DNA of 64,000 bases from the NCBI RefSeq assembly GCF_901827205.1, contig NZ_LR594675.1:4526001-4590000 (forward strand), written 5' to 3'. The notes under the pieces are model-generated. The model was not told the origin of the DNA, searched no databases, and saw only the letters and a list, made by a program, of their open reading frames with translations. A program made the position numbers and the translations under genes. The stretch is from Variovorax sp. PBS-H4 (lineage in GTDB: Bacteria; Pseudomonadota; Gammaproteobacteria; Burkholderiales; Burkholderiaceae_C). Positions 33,576 through 44,926 of the stretch are shown one piece after another (the stretch's first letter is position 1; the number at the start of each line of letters is the position of its first letter).

Positions 33576-33645
33576 GAATTGCAACAAGAAACCGGCGGAG
33601 GATGGGATGGTATTCCCTGAGGCCGCGGCAGAATGGCGATACAGA

Positions 33646-33658
33646 GACAACATTTGTC
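33646..33658. promoter_or_regulatory. GACAA-CAT-TTGTC dyad between MFS and AraC genes
   Basis: Perfect 5-3-5 inverted repeat in the shared intergenic region, seven bases before the proposed AraC start. It is a plausible binding site for the divergent regulator. Confidence 0.5.
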
Positions 33659-33664
33659 GAAATC

Positions 33665-34537
33665 ATGCCGTCCCCCGTCTTGGCACCCGTTATGTCTGCC
33701 CGCACACGCACAGCGCAGCCGGAAGGCCCCGCGCAGGGCCATGTCGTGCTCCCGCTCACACCCGACCGCTACGCGCCCGATGCGCTGCGGCCGCTGCGCG
33801 CCAAGGAGCACTTCCTCGAAGCCGACACCTTCGTCGAACTGCACACCCATCCCTGGCCGCAGCTCACTTTCTCGACCAAGGGCGTGATCCGCCTCAGCAC
33901 CGAGGACGGCAGCTACATCGTGCCGCCCTCGCGCGCGCTCTGGGTGCCGGCCAACATGGCGCACAGCATCACCCTGATCGAGGATGCGGAGCTGCGCACC
34001 ATCTACCTGCACAGCTGGCTCGGCCCCGTCTGGGAAAGATGCGAAGTGCTGGAGATCAGTCCCCTGCTGCGCGCCCTGATGCTGGCCCTGGACACCACCC
34101 CTGACGGTACCCCGCCGGCCGATCCGCACGCGGCGCAACGCGAACGCTGGATCGCACCGCTTCTGATCGACGAACTGGAGCGGGCGACGCAGATCCGCAT
34201 CGACGTTCCGCTGCCCGCGGACAAGCGCCTGCGCCAGCTGTGCGAGACGCTGCTGCGCAATCCCGCCGGGCGCGCCACGCTGGCGGAGCGCGCCCAGTCC
34301 ATCGGCGCCAGCGAGCGCACGGTGGCGCGCCTGTTCCGCGACCAGCTCGGCATGAGCTGGCAGCAATGGCGCCAGCAGGCCGTGCTGGCCCATGCGCTGC
34401 CGCTGCTCGCGCGCGGCATGGCCGTCAGCCAGGTGGCGTCGGCGAGCGGCTACGCCACCGACAGTGCTTTTTGCGCGATGTTCAAGGCCGCAACGGGGCA
34501 ATCGCCGACGGCTTTCCAGCACAAGAGGAAGCGATAG
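33665..34537 (+). CDS. AraC-family transcriptional regulator with cupin domain
   Basis: Regulator of 290 residues. The N-terminal cupin has ELHTHPWPQLTFSTKGVIRLSTEDGSYIVPPSRALWVPANMAHSI with its histidines, and the C-terminal double HTH reads TLAERAQSIGASERTVARLFRDQLGMSWQQWRQQ and VSQVASASGYATDSAFCAMFKAATGQSPTAF. This is the layout of NimR-type regulators of neighbouring efflux genes. ATG at 33665 or 33692 could be the start. Confidence 0.9.
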   Translation: MPSPVLAPVMSARTRTAQPEGPAQGHVVLPLTPDRYAPDALRPLRAKEHFLEADTFVELHTHPWPQLTFSTKGVIRLSTEDGSYIVPPSRALWVPANMAHSITLIEDAELRTIYLHSWLGPVWERCEVLEISPLLRALMLALDTTPDGTPPADPHAAQRERWIAPLLIDELERATQIRIDVPLPADKRLRQLCETLLRNPAGRATLAERAQSIGASERTVARLFRDQLGMSWQQWRQQAVLAHALPLLARGMAVSQVASASGYATDSAFCAMFKAATGQSPTAFQHKRKR

Positions 34538-34664
34538 CGGCGCAGGCGGATCACATCCATCCACCCGACCACGCGAGAGCGGCTCGGGCACCTTCAGGGT
34601 TTGGGCCCCGCACGCTTTCGTATCATCGGCGGGTGCACCCCGAAACATTCCCCGCGGTGAAGGC

Positions 34665-36386
34665 ATGGCCTTGAACCGCGACCAGCTCGTGCGCTGGCTC
34701 CCCTTCCTCGGCTGGCCCCGCCCCAGCCGCGCGCTTCTCACCGGCGAGGCGCTGGCCGGCATCACGGTCGCGCTGATGGTGATTCCACAGGGCGTGGCCT
34801 ATGCGGCGCTTGCCGGCATGCCGCTGGTCACCGGCATCTACGCGTCGCTGTTGCCTGCGCTCATCGGCGTGCTGTTCAGTGCATCGACGCGGCTCTCCGT
34901 CGGGCCGACCGCCCTGTCGAGCCTGCTCGTGGCCGCCTCCCTCGGCCCGCTCGCGATTCCGGGCAGCGCCGAGTGGGTCGCGCTGGCGGTATGGCTGTGC
35001 TTCATGTCGGGTGCGATCCAGCTGCTGCTCGGCATGGGCGGCTTCGGCTGGGTCTTGCGGCTGGTCAACTCGCCGGTGCTGATGGGCTTTACCCAGGCTG
35101 CCTCGGTGCTGATCATTCTGTCGCAGCTGCCCGCGCTCTTCGGCTTCACCGGCCGCAGCATGGGCCAGCTGTGGCACGGGCCGCCGCCCGACTTCCTGGC
35201 GATTGCGTTCGGGCTCGGCAGCATCGCCGCACTCTGGATCGCGAAGGAACGCTGGCCCCGCTTTCCGGCAGCGATGGTGGTGGTGGGCGTCAGCGCGGCG
35301 ATCAGCGCTGGCATCGGGTACGCGCTGCGCGGCGGCGCGGTGGTCGGCACCCTGCCCTCGGGCCTGCCCGCCTTCTACTGGCCCGGCACACAGCCGCTGG
35401 GCACCTTTGGCGCCTTGCTGCTGCCCGCGTTGATGATCACGCTGGTGAGCTTTCTCGAGACGGCCTCGAGCGCCAAGGTCGACAACGCGCGCGCCGGCAA
35501 GCTCTGGAACGAAAACCAGGACCTGATCGGCCAGGGGCTCGCCAAGATCGCCTCGGGCTTCTCGGGCGCCTTCCCCACCAGCTCTTCCTTTTCGCGCTCG
35601 GCCATCAACCTCTATGCGGGGGCCCAGACAGGCTGGGCCACCGTGTTCTGCGTGGTTCTCATCGGGGCCGCGCTGCTGTGGGCGATGCCGCTGCTCTACC
35701 ACGTGCCGCAGGCGGTGCTGGCCTCGATCGTGGTGATCGCCATGCTGGGGTTGGTGCGGCCCGGGCAGTTCGTGTCGCTCTGGCGCATCTCGCGCGTCGA
35801 GGCGGTCACGGCGCTGGTGACCTTCGTTCTCACCATCGCCACCTCGCCCTCGATCTACTGGGGCGTGCTCGCCGGCCTGCTGATGAGCCTGAGCCACTAC
35901 ATGTACGGCCACCTGCATCCCCGCATCATCGAGGTGGGCCTGCACCCGGACGGCAGCCTGCGCGACCGCCACCTGTGGAACCTGCCGCCGCTGGCGCCCC
36001 AGCTGCACGCAATGCGCATGGATGCCGAGCTCGACTTCGCCACCGCGAGCACGCTCGAGCGCGCCATCACGGTCACGCTGGCGATGCGGCCGGAGCTCAC
36101 CGACATCTGCCTGTTCGCGCAGCCCATCAACCGCATCGACGTGACCGGCACCGAGGTGTTCGGCACGATTCGCCGGCTGCTGGAATCGAAGGGCGTGCGC
36201 TTGCACCTGAGCGGGCTCAAGCTGCCGGCACAGCAGGCGCTGGATCGCGCAGGCCTGCTGGCGCCAGGGCCGATGTTGTTCATCTACCGCACCGACGCCG
36301 ATGCCCTTGCTGCGCTTGGCGCCATGCCCGGGGCCGCGGAAGCCGCGCCGGCGCTCAGTCCTGCACCGGCCCGCGCAGACGCTTGA
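34665..36386 (+). CDS. SulP-family anion transporter with STAS domain
   Basis: Inner-membrane SulP permease of 573 residues: about 11-14 membrane helices (ALMVIPQGVAYAALAGMPLVTGIYASLLPA is the family signature) and a C-terminal STAS domain (about 440-550). Members transport sulfate, bicarbonate or dicarboxylates. The start at 34665 fits the family N-terminus. The 3' end overlaps the convergent arfB gene by 32 bases. Confidence 0.93.
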   Translation: MALNRDQLVRWLPFLGWPRPSRALLTGEALAGITVALMVIPQGVAYAALAGMPLVTGIYASLLPALIGVLFSASTRLSVGPTALSSLLVAASLGPLAIPGSAEWVALAVWLCFMSGAIQLLLGMGGFGWVLRLVNSPVLMGFTQAASVLIILSQLPALFGFTGRSMGQLWHGPPPDFLAIAFGLGSIAALWIAKERWPRFPAAMVVVGVSAAISAGIGYALRGGAVVGTLPSGLPAFYWPGTQPLGTFGALLLPALMITLVSFLETASSAKVDNARAGKLWNENQDLIGQGLAKIASGFSGAFPTSSSFSRSAINLYAGAQTGWATVFCVVLIGAALLWAMPLLYHVPQAVLASIVVIAMLGLVRPGQFVSLWRISRVEAVTALVTFVLTIATSPSIYWGVLAGLLMSLSHYMYGHLHPRIIEVGLHPDGSLRDRHLWNLPPLAPQLHAMRMDAELDFATASTLERAITVTLAMRPELTDICLFAQPINRIDVTGTEVFGTIRRLLESKGVRLHLSGLKLPAQQALDRAGLLAPGPMLFIYRTDADALAALGAMPGAAEAAPALSPAPARADA

Positions 36387-36768
36387 TCTGCCCGCGCTGG
36401 CTCTTGCCCTCGAGCCGGCGCTGCCTGGCGCCATAGCTCGGCTTGGTGGGTCGGCGCACGCGCGGCGGCAGGGCCACGCTGTCGACCAGTTCCTGAAGCC
36501 GCGCGAGCGCGTCGGACCGGTTCATGTCCTGGCTGCGATGCCGCTGCGCCTTCAAGACCAGCACGCCCTCCTGCGTGATGCGGGTGTCGCGCAGTGCGAG
36601 CAGGCGTTCCTTGACGGCATCCGGCAGGGAACTGGCGCGGATGTCGTAACGCAGGTGCACGGCGCTCGACACCTTGTTGACGTTCTGGCCGCCCGCGCCT
36701 TGCGCGCGCATGGCACTGAACTCGACCTCCGAAGGGTCGATGGGGACAAGCGGGCGTGGCGCGGGCAT
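36355..36768 (-). CDS. arfB: Alternative ribosome-rescue factor ArfB (peptidyl-tRNA hydrolase)
   Basis: Release factor-like protein of 137 residues that hydrolyses peptidyl-tRNA on stalled ribosomes. The catalytic GGQ is in AQGAGGQNVNKVSSAVHLRYD, and the basic C-terminal tail (RRPTKPSYGARQRRLEGKSQRGQIKRLR) enters the empty mRNA channel. The ATG at 36768 gives the normal length. It is convergent with sulP and overlaps it by 32 bases. Confidence 0.94.
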   Translation of the reverse strand: MPAPRPLVPIDPSEVEFSAMRAQGAGGQNVNKVSSAVHLRYDIRASSLPDAVKERLLALRDTRITQEGVLVLKAQRHRSQDMNRSDALARLQELVDSVALPPRVRRPTKPSYGARQRRLEGKSQRGQIKRLRGPVQD

Positions 36769-36812
36769 GCGCCATTCTGACGCGCCGGCCGGTGCCGTCG
36801 GCCAGGCGAACG

Positions 36813-38609
36813 CTAAACAGGCAGCACGTCCAGATTGTTCGCGCCCGGCAGAGCATGGAGGCTCATCGCGAGCCGCGCAGTGTAGGAGTGGCTCAAGACG
36901 GTGCTGACTTCCGTCCAGTCGGCACGGGCCTCGGAGGGCGTCAACGTGAGAACGAGATAGCCGCGCTTGGTCGTCTCCGCGTAGCGCAGATCCTTCACCA
37001 TCCTGGGAAAGGCGTCCGTGAGAACCGGCCCCGAGATAAGCGGCAGCAGGATCTCGAGTCCCGGGGAGCTGACCGAAGGCGTTGCAAACTCGACCCCGAC
37101 GCGCTGACCCGATGCATCGGTCAGGTTGCTGGCCCATGCGTTGTGGGTATCGCCCGCAAGCGAAACCAGGTTCTTGCCCATCGAGCGGGCCGCTGCCAGC
37201 ACCGTTTCCCTTGCGGCCGGATAGCCGTCCCAGGCATCCAGGTTGTAGGGGACGTGGCGCTGGGCCAGCAATGCGCGCTGGCTGTCGCTGCGCAGGGATT
37301 CAGGCGTGGACTGCGCCAGCACATAGTCGCTCACCGTCTCCAGCGTGAAGGCACTTGCCACGCTCAGCGGGATCTCCATGCGCGCCATCAGCACCTGCTG
37401 GCCCAGCACCTGCCAGGTCGCGCCGGAAGCGGCCATGCGCGCAGTCAGCCAGTCCGATTGCTCGGCGCCCAGCAGCTGGCGCGAGGGGCCGTCGGCCGCG
37501 CCGTCGAGGTAGGCGTCCAGGCTGACCTGGATATCGCGCCCGATGATCCGCGTGTCCAGCATGTGCAGCGACGCGAGCGTGCCGAAGTCGAATGACCGGT
37601 AGATCTTCAGCGGATTCGCGGGATCGGGCATCCTGATCGGAAGCCATTCGCGGTAGGCCTGCACGGCCGCCAGGCGCCGGGCGGCAAACGAGCCCTCCGC
37701 ATCGGGGTCGTGGTTGGACGCGCCGCCCATCCATGCGTTGTCGGCAAGGTCATGGTCGTCCCACACCGCGATCATCGGCATCCGCGCGTGCAGCGCGCGG
37801 AGGTCGGAGTCGCTCTTGTACTGCGCGTGGCGGCGGCGGTAGTCGTCCAGCGTCAGGATCTCGTGGGTCGGTTGCGATTCGCGATCGAGCGCGAATGCCA
37901 GCTGCGATGCGAAGCCCACCGGCCCGTATTCGTAGATGTAGTCCCCCAGGTGCAGGACCAGGTCGACGTCGCTGCGCTTGGCGAGTTCGGCGCATACGTT
38001 GAAGTAGCCCGCCGGAAAGTTCGTGCAGGACACCACACCGAGGCGGACCTGCGATACGTTGCCCGTCGGCAGGGTCTTCGTGCGTCCGGTGGGTGAAGGC
38101 TCGGAACCGACGTAGAAGCGGTAGTAGTACTCGCTGGCCGGCAGCAGCCCGGTGGCGTCCACCTTGACGGTGTAGTCCTGCTCGGCGCCGGTGCTCGCCG
38201 TGCCTCGCGCCACGATGACACCGAAATTGGCATCGCTCGAGACTTCCCAGCTCACGTTGAGCGTGCCCGGACTCGCCGAAGTGACGCGGGTCCACAGGAT
38301 GACGCGATCTGTCAGCGGATCGCCGCTTGCGACCCCGTGCGAGAACAGAGCCGCAGCGCCGCCGGGCGTGCCGCCGCCGCCACTACCGCCACCACCACCG
38401 CCACCTCCGATACCCCCGCCGAAGCCACCTCCACCACCCCCGCCGCCACCGCCGCAGCCCGACACGCTGACGCCGGTACCGACGAACATGGCATAAAGCA
38501 CGGCTCCTCGAATGAACGATCGCCGTGATGGCTCGGGAGCGAGTGGGGAGGGCGCGTCACGACCCTCGGTCAATCCAGACGTTGCCGTGCCATCCTGGGC
38601 TTTGCGCAT
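36813..38609 (-). CDS. PhoD-like alkaline phosphatase/phosphodiesterase, Tat lipoprotein with polyglycine linker
   Basis: Secreted metallophosphatase of 598 residues. The N-terminus has a twin-arginine motif (SRRSFIRG), a hydrophobic stretch and the lipobox VSGC, so the protein is probably exported folded by Tat and lipid-anchored. A linker of about 35 residues is nearly all glycine. The PhoD N-terminal domain follows (FSHGVASGDPLTDRVILWTRV), then the metallophosphatase core with DLVLHLGDYIYEYG, AVWDDHDLADNAW and SLAGDTHNAW metal-ligand motifs. It would release phosphate from phosphodiesters or monoesters. Confidence 0.92.
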   Translation of the reverse strand: MRKAQDGTATSGLTEGRDAPSPLAPEPSRRSFIRGAVLYAMFVGTGVSVSGCGGGGGGGGGGFGGGIGGGGGGGGSGGGGTPGGAAALFSHGVASGDPLTDRVILWTRVTSASPGTLNVSWEVSSDANFGVIVARGTASTGAEQDYTVKVDATGLLPASEYYYRFYVGSEPSPTGRTKTLPTGNVSQVRLGVVSCTNFPAGYFNVCAELAKRSDVDLVLHLGDYIYEYGPVGFASQLAFALDRESQPTHEILTLDDYRRRHAQYKSDSDLRALHARMPMIAVWDDHDLADNAWMGGASNHDPDAEGSFAARRLAAVQAYREWLPIRMPDPANPLKIYRSFDFGTLASLHMLDTRIIGRDIQVSLDAYLDGAADGPSRQLLGAEQSDWLTARMAASGATWQVLGQQVLMARMEIPLSVASAFTLETVSDYVLAQSTPESLRSDSQRALLAQRHVPYNLDAWDGYPAARETVLAAARSMGKNLVSLAGDTHNAWASNLTDASGQRVGVEFATPSVSSPGLEILLPLISGPVLTDAFPRMVKDLRYAETTKRGYLVLTLTPSEARADWTEVSTVLSHSYTARLAMSLHALPGANNLDVLPV

Positions 38610-38792
38610 GCTCGCTCCTTACCCGGCACGGGCAGCCGCACGATGCAGCTTCGTCGCGTCCGAGGTGGGGCGATTGAAAGGCGGAGGGCCTCGACTTCGC
38701 CGTCAGCCGAGATCACGGAAGAAGGTCGGCCAACCGCTTACATCGAGTCACAAGACGTTGCGCCCGGATACGTCGAGGGCGCTCGCGGCGCC

Positions 38793-39131
38793 TTACTCGG
38801 CGCGCGAGACCGGGCGCGCCTGCACGTCCGTCACGCTGCCGCTGCGGTCGCGCAGGCGTACCGGGCTGCGAGCCTCCTCGCCCCGCGCCCGGGCACCCGC
38901 GACGTCAGCCGCCGTGGGCTCGGCCGGCTGAGCCGCGGTGCGAAAACGATCGAAGCCGTGGCGCGGATCGAAGCGCATGACCCACGGCCGCACCGGTTGC
39001 CCGGTGAGGCGGGCCCAGCCGTAGCGCACGCCCCAGACCACGGCCAGCAGCGTCACCGCGACGGCAAGGCTGGCAGCGAAGGCCAAGCCCAGCAGGAACA
39101 GCAGAACGCGCAGGAGGAAGTTCATCATCAT
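38793..39131 (-). CDS. Small membrane protein downstream of clpB
   Basis: Protein of 112 residues with one long hydrophobic N-terminal stretch (about residues 3-33) and a polar, Ala/Arg-rich C-terminus. Three consecutive ATG codons open the frame five bases after the clpB stop, so it is probably co-transcribed with clpB. I recognise no domain; the hydrophobic segment may be one or two membrane helices. The frame continues upstream inside clpB but only as a shadow. Confidence 0.65.
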   Translation of the reverse strand: MMMNFLLRVLLFLLGLAFAASLAVAVTLLAVVWGVRYGWARLTGQPVRPWVMRFDPRHGFDRFRTAAQPAEPTAADVAGARARGEEARSPVRLRDRSGSVTDVQARPVSRAE

Positions 39132-39136
39132 CCGGA

Positions 39137-41758
<2,622 letters not shown>

Positions 41759-41780
41759 GAATGACTCCGGTTTCCCGGGA

Positions 41781-41808
41781 GGTTGGGGGCCGGGACCGGC
41801 ATTTCAAG
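41781..41808 (-). promoter_or_regulatory. Sigma-32 (heat-shock) promoter of clpB
   Basis: CTTGAAA (41808-41802 on the minus strand), 13-bp spacer and CCCCAACC (41788-41781) match the RpoH consensus of CTTGAAA and CCCCATNT well. The start site would lie about 15-20 bases before the clpB ATG. Confidence 0.75.
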
Positions 41809-41853
41809 CGCGCGGCCGCGCAAAACCCGGCTCGATGGGCCGAGTTTCGCGCC

Positions 41854-42795
41854 TTACGAGGAAGAAGACAGTGACGAAAAGAAATCCAGGATTTCGCGGC
41901 CGAGCCGCTCCTCGCCGCTGTTGAAATGGGCCACGATGGACATGTGGTTGTGGCCCCGCATCTGCAGGAAGCGCGGCGCACGGCCGCGCGCCGCTGCCAG
42001 CCGGTGCGCGAACTCGAGGCCATACACGTCCAGGAGCGGATTCTCGAATTCGGCGATCGCGACGAGGGTGGGGATCTCGCTGCGGCCCGCCAGCCGCATC
42101 GGGGCACGGGACTCGTGCAGCGAGATGTCCTCGCCAAAATAGGCCCTGACGGCGGCGGCATTGGGATTGCGCGGCGATTGGTCGGCCTGCAAGCGCGCGG
42201 AGATGAGGACGATGGCCTGTGCGTAGCAGGCACCGGGCCGCAGCGACGGGTCGAGGGCATGGCTGGCCACATGCGTGCCGCCCGCCGAATGGCCGATCAG
42301 CAGGATTCGCCGAGGATCACCGCCGTGGCGTGCCACGTTCTCGTGCAGCCAGGCCATGGCGGCGCCGACATCGCGCGCGCCGGCCGGGTATGGCGCCTCG
42401 GGCGCCAGCCGGTACTCGATGTTGGCGCCGACGAAGCCCTGGCGTGCGAACCAGTGCAGCACGTTGTCGTAGAGCTCGGTGCTGACGCACTTGTCGCCGC
42501 GCACAAAGGCGCCGCCGTGTACGAAGGCAACGACGGGCGCGCATTTCGCGCCGGCCGGGCTGAAGACATCGAGCACCTGGCGCGGATGGCTGCCATAGGC
42601 GAGGTTTCGAATCGCCGTGAGCTCTGCCCTCGGCGCGGCAGCCAGCAAAGGCGCATAGGCCGTCTTGACCTGCTGGCTGTGGCCCGGCAGATCCATGGCC
42701 CAGCGCGGGCCGATGTCGGCCATCAGGGCGCGCAGCGACTCGGGACCTTCGATCATCGGTCCAGGGCCGTGTTCACCTGGCGGCCTCGACGCCAC
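41854..42795 (-). CDS. Alpha/beta hydrolase (HSL-type carboxylesterase)
   Basis: Esterase of 313 residues with oxyanion-hole motif HGGAF (FVHGGAFVRGD), nucleophile elbow GHSAGG (LLIGHSAGGTHVA) and a probable catalytic histidine in RGHNHMS. The acid residue is likely in the IAEFENPLLDVYG segment. Substrate is unknown. The start may instead be M14 at 42756. It is followed by nothing co-directional and precedes a Bug gene transcribed toward it. Confidence 0.87.
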   Translation of the reverse strand: MASRPPGEHGPGPMIEGPESLRALMADIGPRWAMDLPGHSQQVKTAYAPLLAAAPRAELTAIRNLAYGSHPRQVLDVFSPAGAKCAPVVAFVHGGAFVRGDKCVSTELYDNVLHWFARQGFVGANIEYRLAPEAPYPAGARDVGAAMAWLHENVARHGGDPRRILLIGHSAGGTHVASHALDPSLRPGACYAQAIVLISARLQADQSPRNPNAAAVRAYFGEDISLHESRAPMRLAGRSEIPTLVAIAEFENPLLDVYGLEFAHRLAAARGRAPRFLQMRGHNHMSIVAHFNSGEERLGREILDFFSSLSSSS

Positions 42796-42834
42796 GCCCT
42801 GCGGCGCGGTTCGACCTGCGAGGCACCCAAGGTC

Positions 42835-43875
42835 TCATTGCACCAGCCCCGCCTTCTTCACCACCGCCGACCACTTGGCGGCCTCGTTGCGGGTGAACTC
42901 GGCGAAGGCTTGCGCGCTGCCCTGCTCGGGTTCCGCTCCCAGCTCCTGGAGGCGCTTCTGCATTTCCGGCGCCTTCAGCACGGCGTTGATGTCGCTGTTG
43001 AGCCGCTCCAGCACCGGCGTGGCCAGGCCGGCCGGCGCGAAAACGCCGAACCACGCACTCACCTCGTAGCCCGGCAGGCCGCTTTCGATCGCGGTGGGCA
43101 CGTCGGGCAGCAGCGCGCTGCGTGTCCGGCCGGTCAGGGCCAGCGCCTTGAGCTTGCCGGACTGCACATAGGGCAGCGCGGTCGCCTGCAGGTCGAACAT
43201 CAGCGGCAGGTGGCCCGCCACCACGTCGTTGAGTGCGGGCGCGCTGCCCTTGTAGGGCACATGCAGCAGCCGGATGCCGGCTGCCGATGCCAGCAGCTCG
43301 CCGGCCAGGTGGTTGGAGGTGCCGAGCCCGGCCGAGGCGTAGCTCAGCTCGCCCGGCTTCGCCTTGGCCTGCGCGATCACGTCGGCCACGCTCTTGCCCG
43401 CGAACGAGGGATGGGCCACCAGCACGAAGGGAATGGAGGCCAGCGGCGCCACCGGCGTGAAGTCCTTGACCGGGTCGTAGCCCACCTTGTTCATCGCCGG
43501 GTTGATGGCCTGCGAACTGACCGTGCCCATCAAGAGCGTATAGCCATCGGCCGGCGTGCCCGCCACATGCCTGGCGCCGATTGCCGTACCGGCGCCGGCA
43601 CGGTTGTCGATCACGACCGGCTGCCCGAGCCGCTCCGCCAGTTTCTGGCCCAAGGTGCGCGCCAGGATGTCGGCCGACCCGCCAGCGGGGTAAGGCACGA
43701 CCATCGTGACCGGATGACTCGGATAGGCGCCCTGCGCGCCGGCCGGCGGCGCGAGCGCGAATGCGCCGCCGATGGCCAGCGCGCAGCAGCCCAGGAACTT
43801 CAGCAGGCGGCTCACTGGAGTACCTTCGCCTTCGGCTACGGTGCTATTCGCCTTCGGAACGGCCGTGCGGCTCAT
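42835..43875 (-). CDS. Bug-type periplasmic receptor
   Basis: Extracytoplasmic receptor of 346 residues. After a 20-residue charged start, a signal peptide (LLKFLGCCALAIGGAFALAPPAGAQG) leads into YPSHPVTMVVPYPAGGSADILAR and VVIDNRAGAGTAIGARHVAGTPADGYT, the Bug pattern. No TctA/TctB gene is nearby, as is common for the large orphan Bug sets of Comamonadaceae. It lies 10 bp after a diiron-oxidase gene and is probably co-transcribed with it. Confidence 0.92.
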   Translation of the reverse strand: MSRTAVPKANSTVAEGEGTPVSRLLKFLGCCALAIGGAFALAPPAGAQGAYPSHPVTMVVPYPAGGSADILARTLGQKLAERLGQPVVIDNRAGAGTAIGARHVAGTPADGYTLLMGTVSSQAINPAMNKVGYDPVKDFTPVAPLASIPFVLVAHPSFAGKSVADVIAQAKAKPGELSYASAGLGTSNHLAGELLASAAGIRLLHVPYKGSAPALNDVVAGHLPLMFDLQATALPYVQSGKLKALALTGRTRSALLPDVPTAIESGLPGYEVSAWFGVFAPAGLATPVLERLNSDINAVLKAPEMQKRLQELGAEPEQGSAQAFAEFTRNEAAKWSAVVKKAGLVQ

Positions 43876-43885
43876 GGCGTGCTCC

Positions 43886-44842
43886 TCAGTGCATTGCAAC
43901 GGCGGCACGATCGACTTCCGGCACCTCCGGGATCTCGACGCCGTAGGGCGCGACATCGCGGCGTATCTGCTCCAGTGCGCGGCGGATGATCGCGATCTCT
44001 TCGTCGGGATGGGTGGCGCCCAGGCCGTGCTCGGCTGCGAGTGCCCGATTGCGACCTGCTCGCGCCCGTTCGTCGTCGGGCAGGTTGACCACGGCGTAGA
44101 CGCCGTTGAGCAGACTGCCACGCAGCTTCTTGGCCACCTTCTCACCCAGCAGCCGACGGTCGTCAGCCGACAGCTCCGAGAAGAAGCGGCGCATGATGAT
44201 CCGGCCGAACTGGATGTGCCGCGCCTCGTCGCGCAGGATCAGCTGGCAGGCGCTGCGGATCGACTTGAAGCGCGCGTTCTCGTAGCGCGCCTGCAGCAGC
44301 TCGCCGGAGAGCTGCTCGAACAGCGTGTTGACCGCCAGTCCGGCAAAGAAGGACATCGCCTTTTCGTCGCGCTCGTCGTGGAAGCGCGGAATCACCGCCT
44401 TGAAGTAGTCGGCGCGCGGCTCGGCCTGGTAGCCTGCCAGGTTTTGAGCGACGAGGAACGATGCCTCGTGATGGCGCAGCTCCTCGGCAATGAAGTTGAC
44501 GATGTGCTGCTTGATCTCGAAGGGCTGGTGCGCGAACACCGCTTCGCGCAGGCGCTCGGTGCCGTACGGAATGGCGCCGTGTTCCATCCAGGCGCGCAAG
44601 CTCCACCACTCGGCGCCAGCCTCTCGCACTTCCGCCGGAAGCTCGGCCTCGCGCAAATCGGAAAAGTCGATGGCCGTCGGGTTCCAGGCCAGCTCGCGCG
44701 ACTGCTCGCACAGGCGCCAAACCTCGGGGTACTCGATCTGGGACTTGATGGGATACGGATTGGGAACGGGCGTGAGTTCTTCGAGGAGGGACGGCTGCAT
44801 CGTGGGGCCTTCGTATTGGAGTTGAACGCTTGCGAGACGCAT
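43886..44842 (-). CDS. Ferritin-like diiron-carboxylate protein (putative oxygenase)
   Basis: Protein of 318 residues with a complete four-helix diiron signature: E87, E121-x-x-H124, E176, E206-x-x-H209, at spacings typical of the R2-like/ferritin-like superfamily. Sequences around the ligands are NFIAEELRHHEASF and ILRDEARHIQFG. The binding pattern predicts an oxygen-activating centre such as an N-oxygenase, desaturase or monooxygenase. I cannot assign a known family more precisely. The neighbouring Bug receptor and the divergent LysR gene suggest catabolism of a small organic acid. M15 (44800) is an alternative start. Confidence 0.8.
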   Translation of the reverse strand: MRLASVQLQYEGPTMQPSLLEELTPVPNPYPIKSQIEYPEVWRLCEQSRELAWNPTAIDFSDLREAELPAEVREAGAEWWSLRAWMEHGAIPYGTERLREAVFAHQPFEIKQHIVNFIAEELRHHEASFLVAQNLAGYQAEPRADYFKAVIPRFHDERDEKAMSFFAGLAVNTLFEQLSGELLQARYENARFKSIRSACQLILRDEARHIQFGRIIMRRFFSELSADDRRLLGEKVAKKLRGSLLNGVYAVVNLPDDERARAGRNRALAAEHGLGATHPDEEIAIIRRALEQIRRDVAPYGVEIPEVPEVDRAAVAMH

Positions 44843-44889
44843 GCTCCGGCATCGGGCGTGTTCCGTCCAATACCGTTTTCATGGCCTGG

Positions 44890-44908
44890 TGATAGGGCAA
44901 TGCGATCA
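44890..44908. promoter_or_regulatory. LysR-type operator (T-N11-A dyad)
   Basis: TGAT-N11-ATCA forms a perfect dyad (extended by flanking G and C to GTGAT/ATCAC) 18 bp before the LysR start and 47 bp from the diiron-oxidase start. It matches the T-N11-A rule for LysR-type binding sites. A TAGAAT box at 44915-44920 could be the -10 of the LysR gene. Confidence 0.65.
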
Positions 44909-44926
44909 CGCTCCTAGAATGGACCG

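Noticed and set aside
38390..38460. GCC/ACC-rich tract as an independent low-complexity repeat element
   Set aside because: It is the reverse complement of the polyglycine linker in the phosphatase gene.
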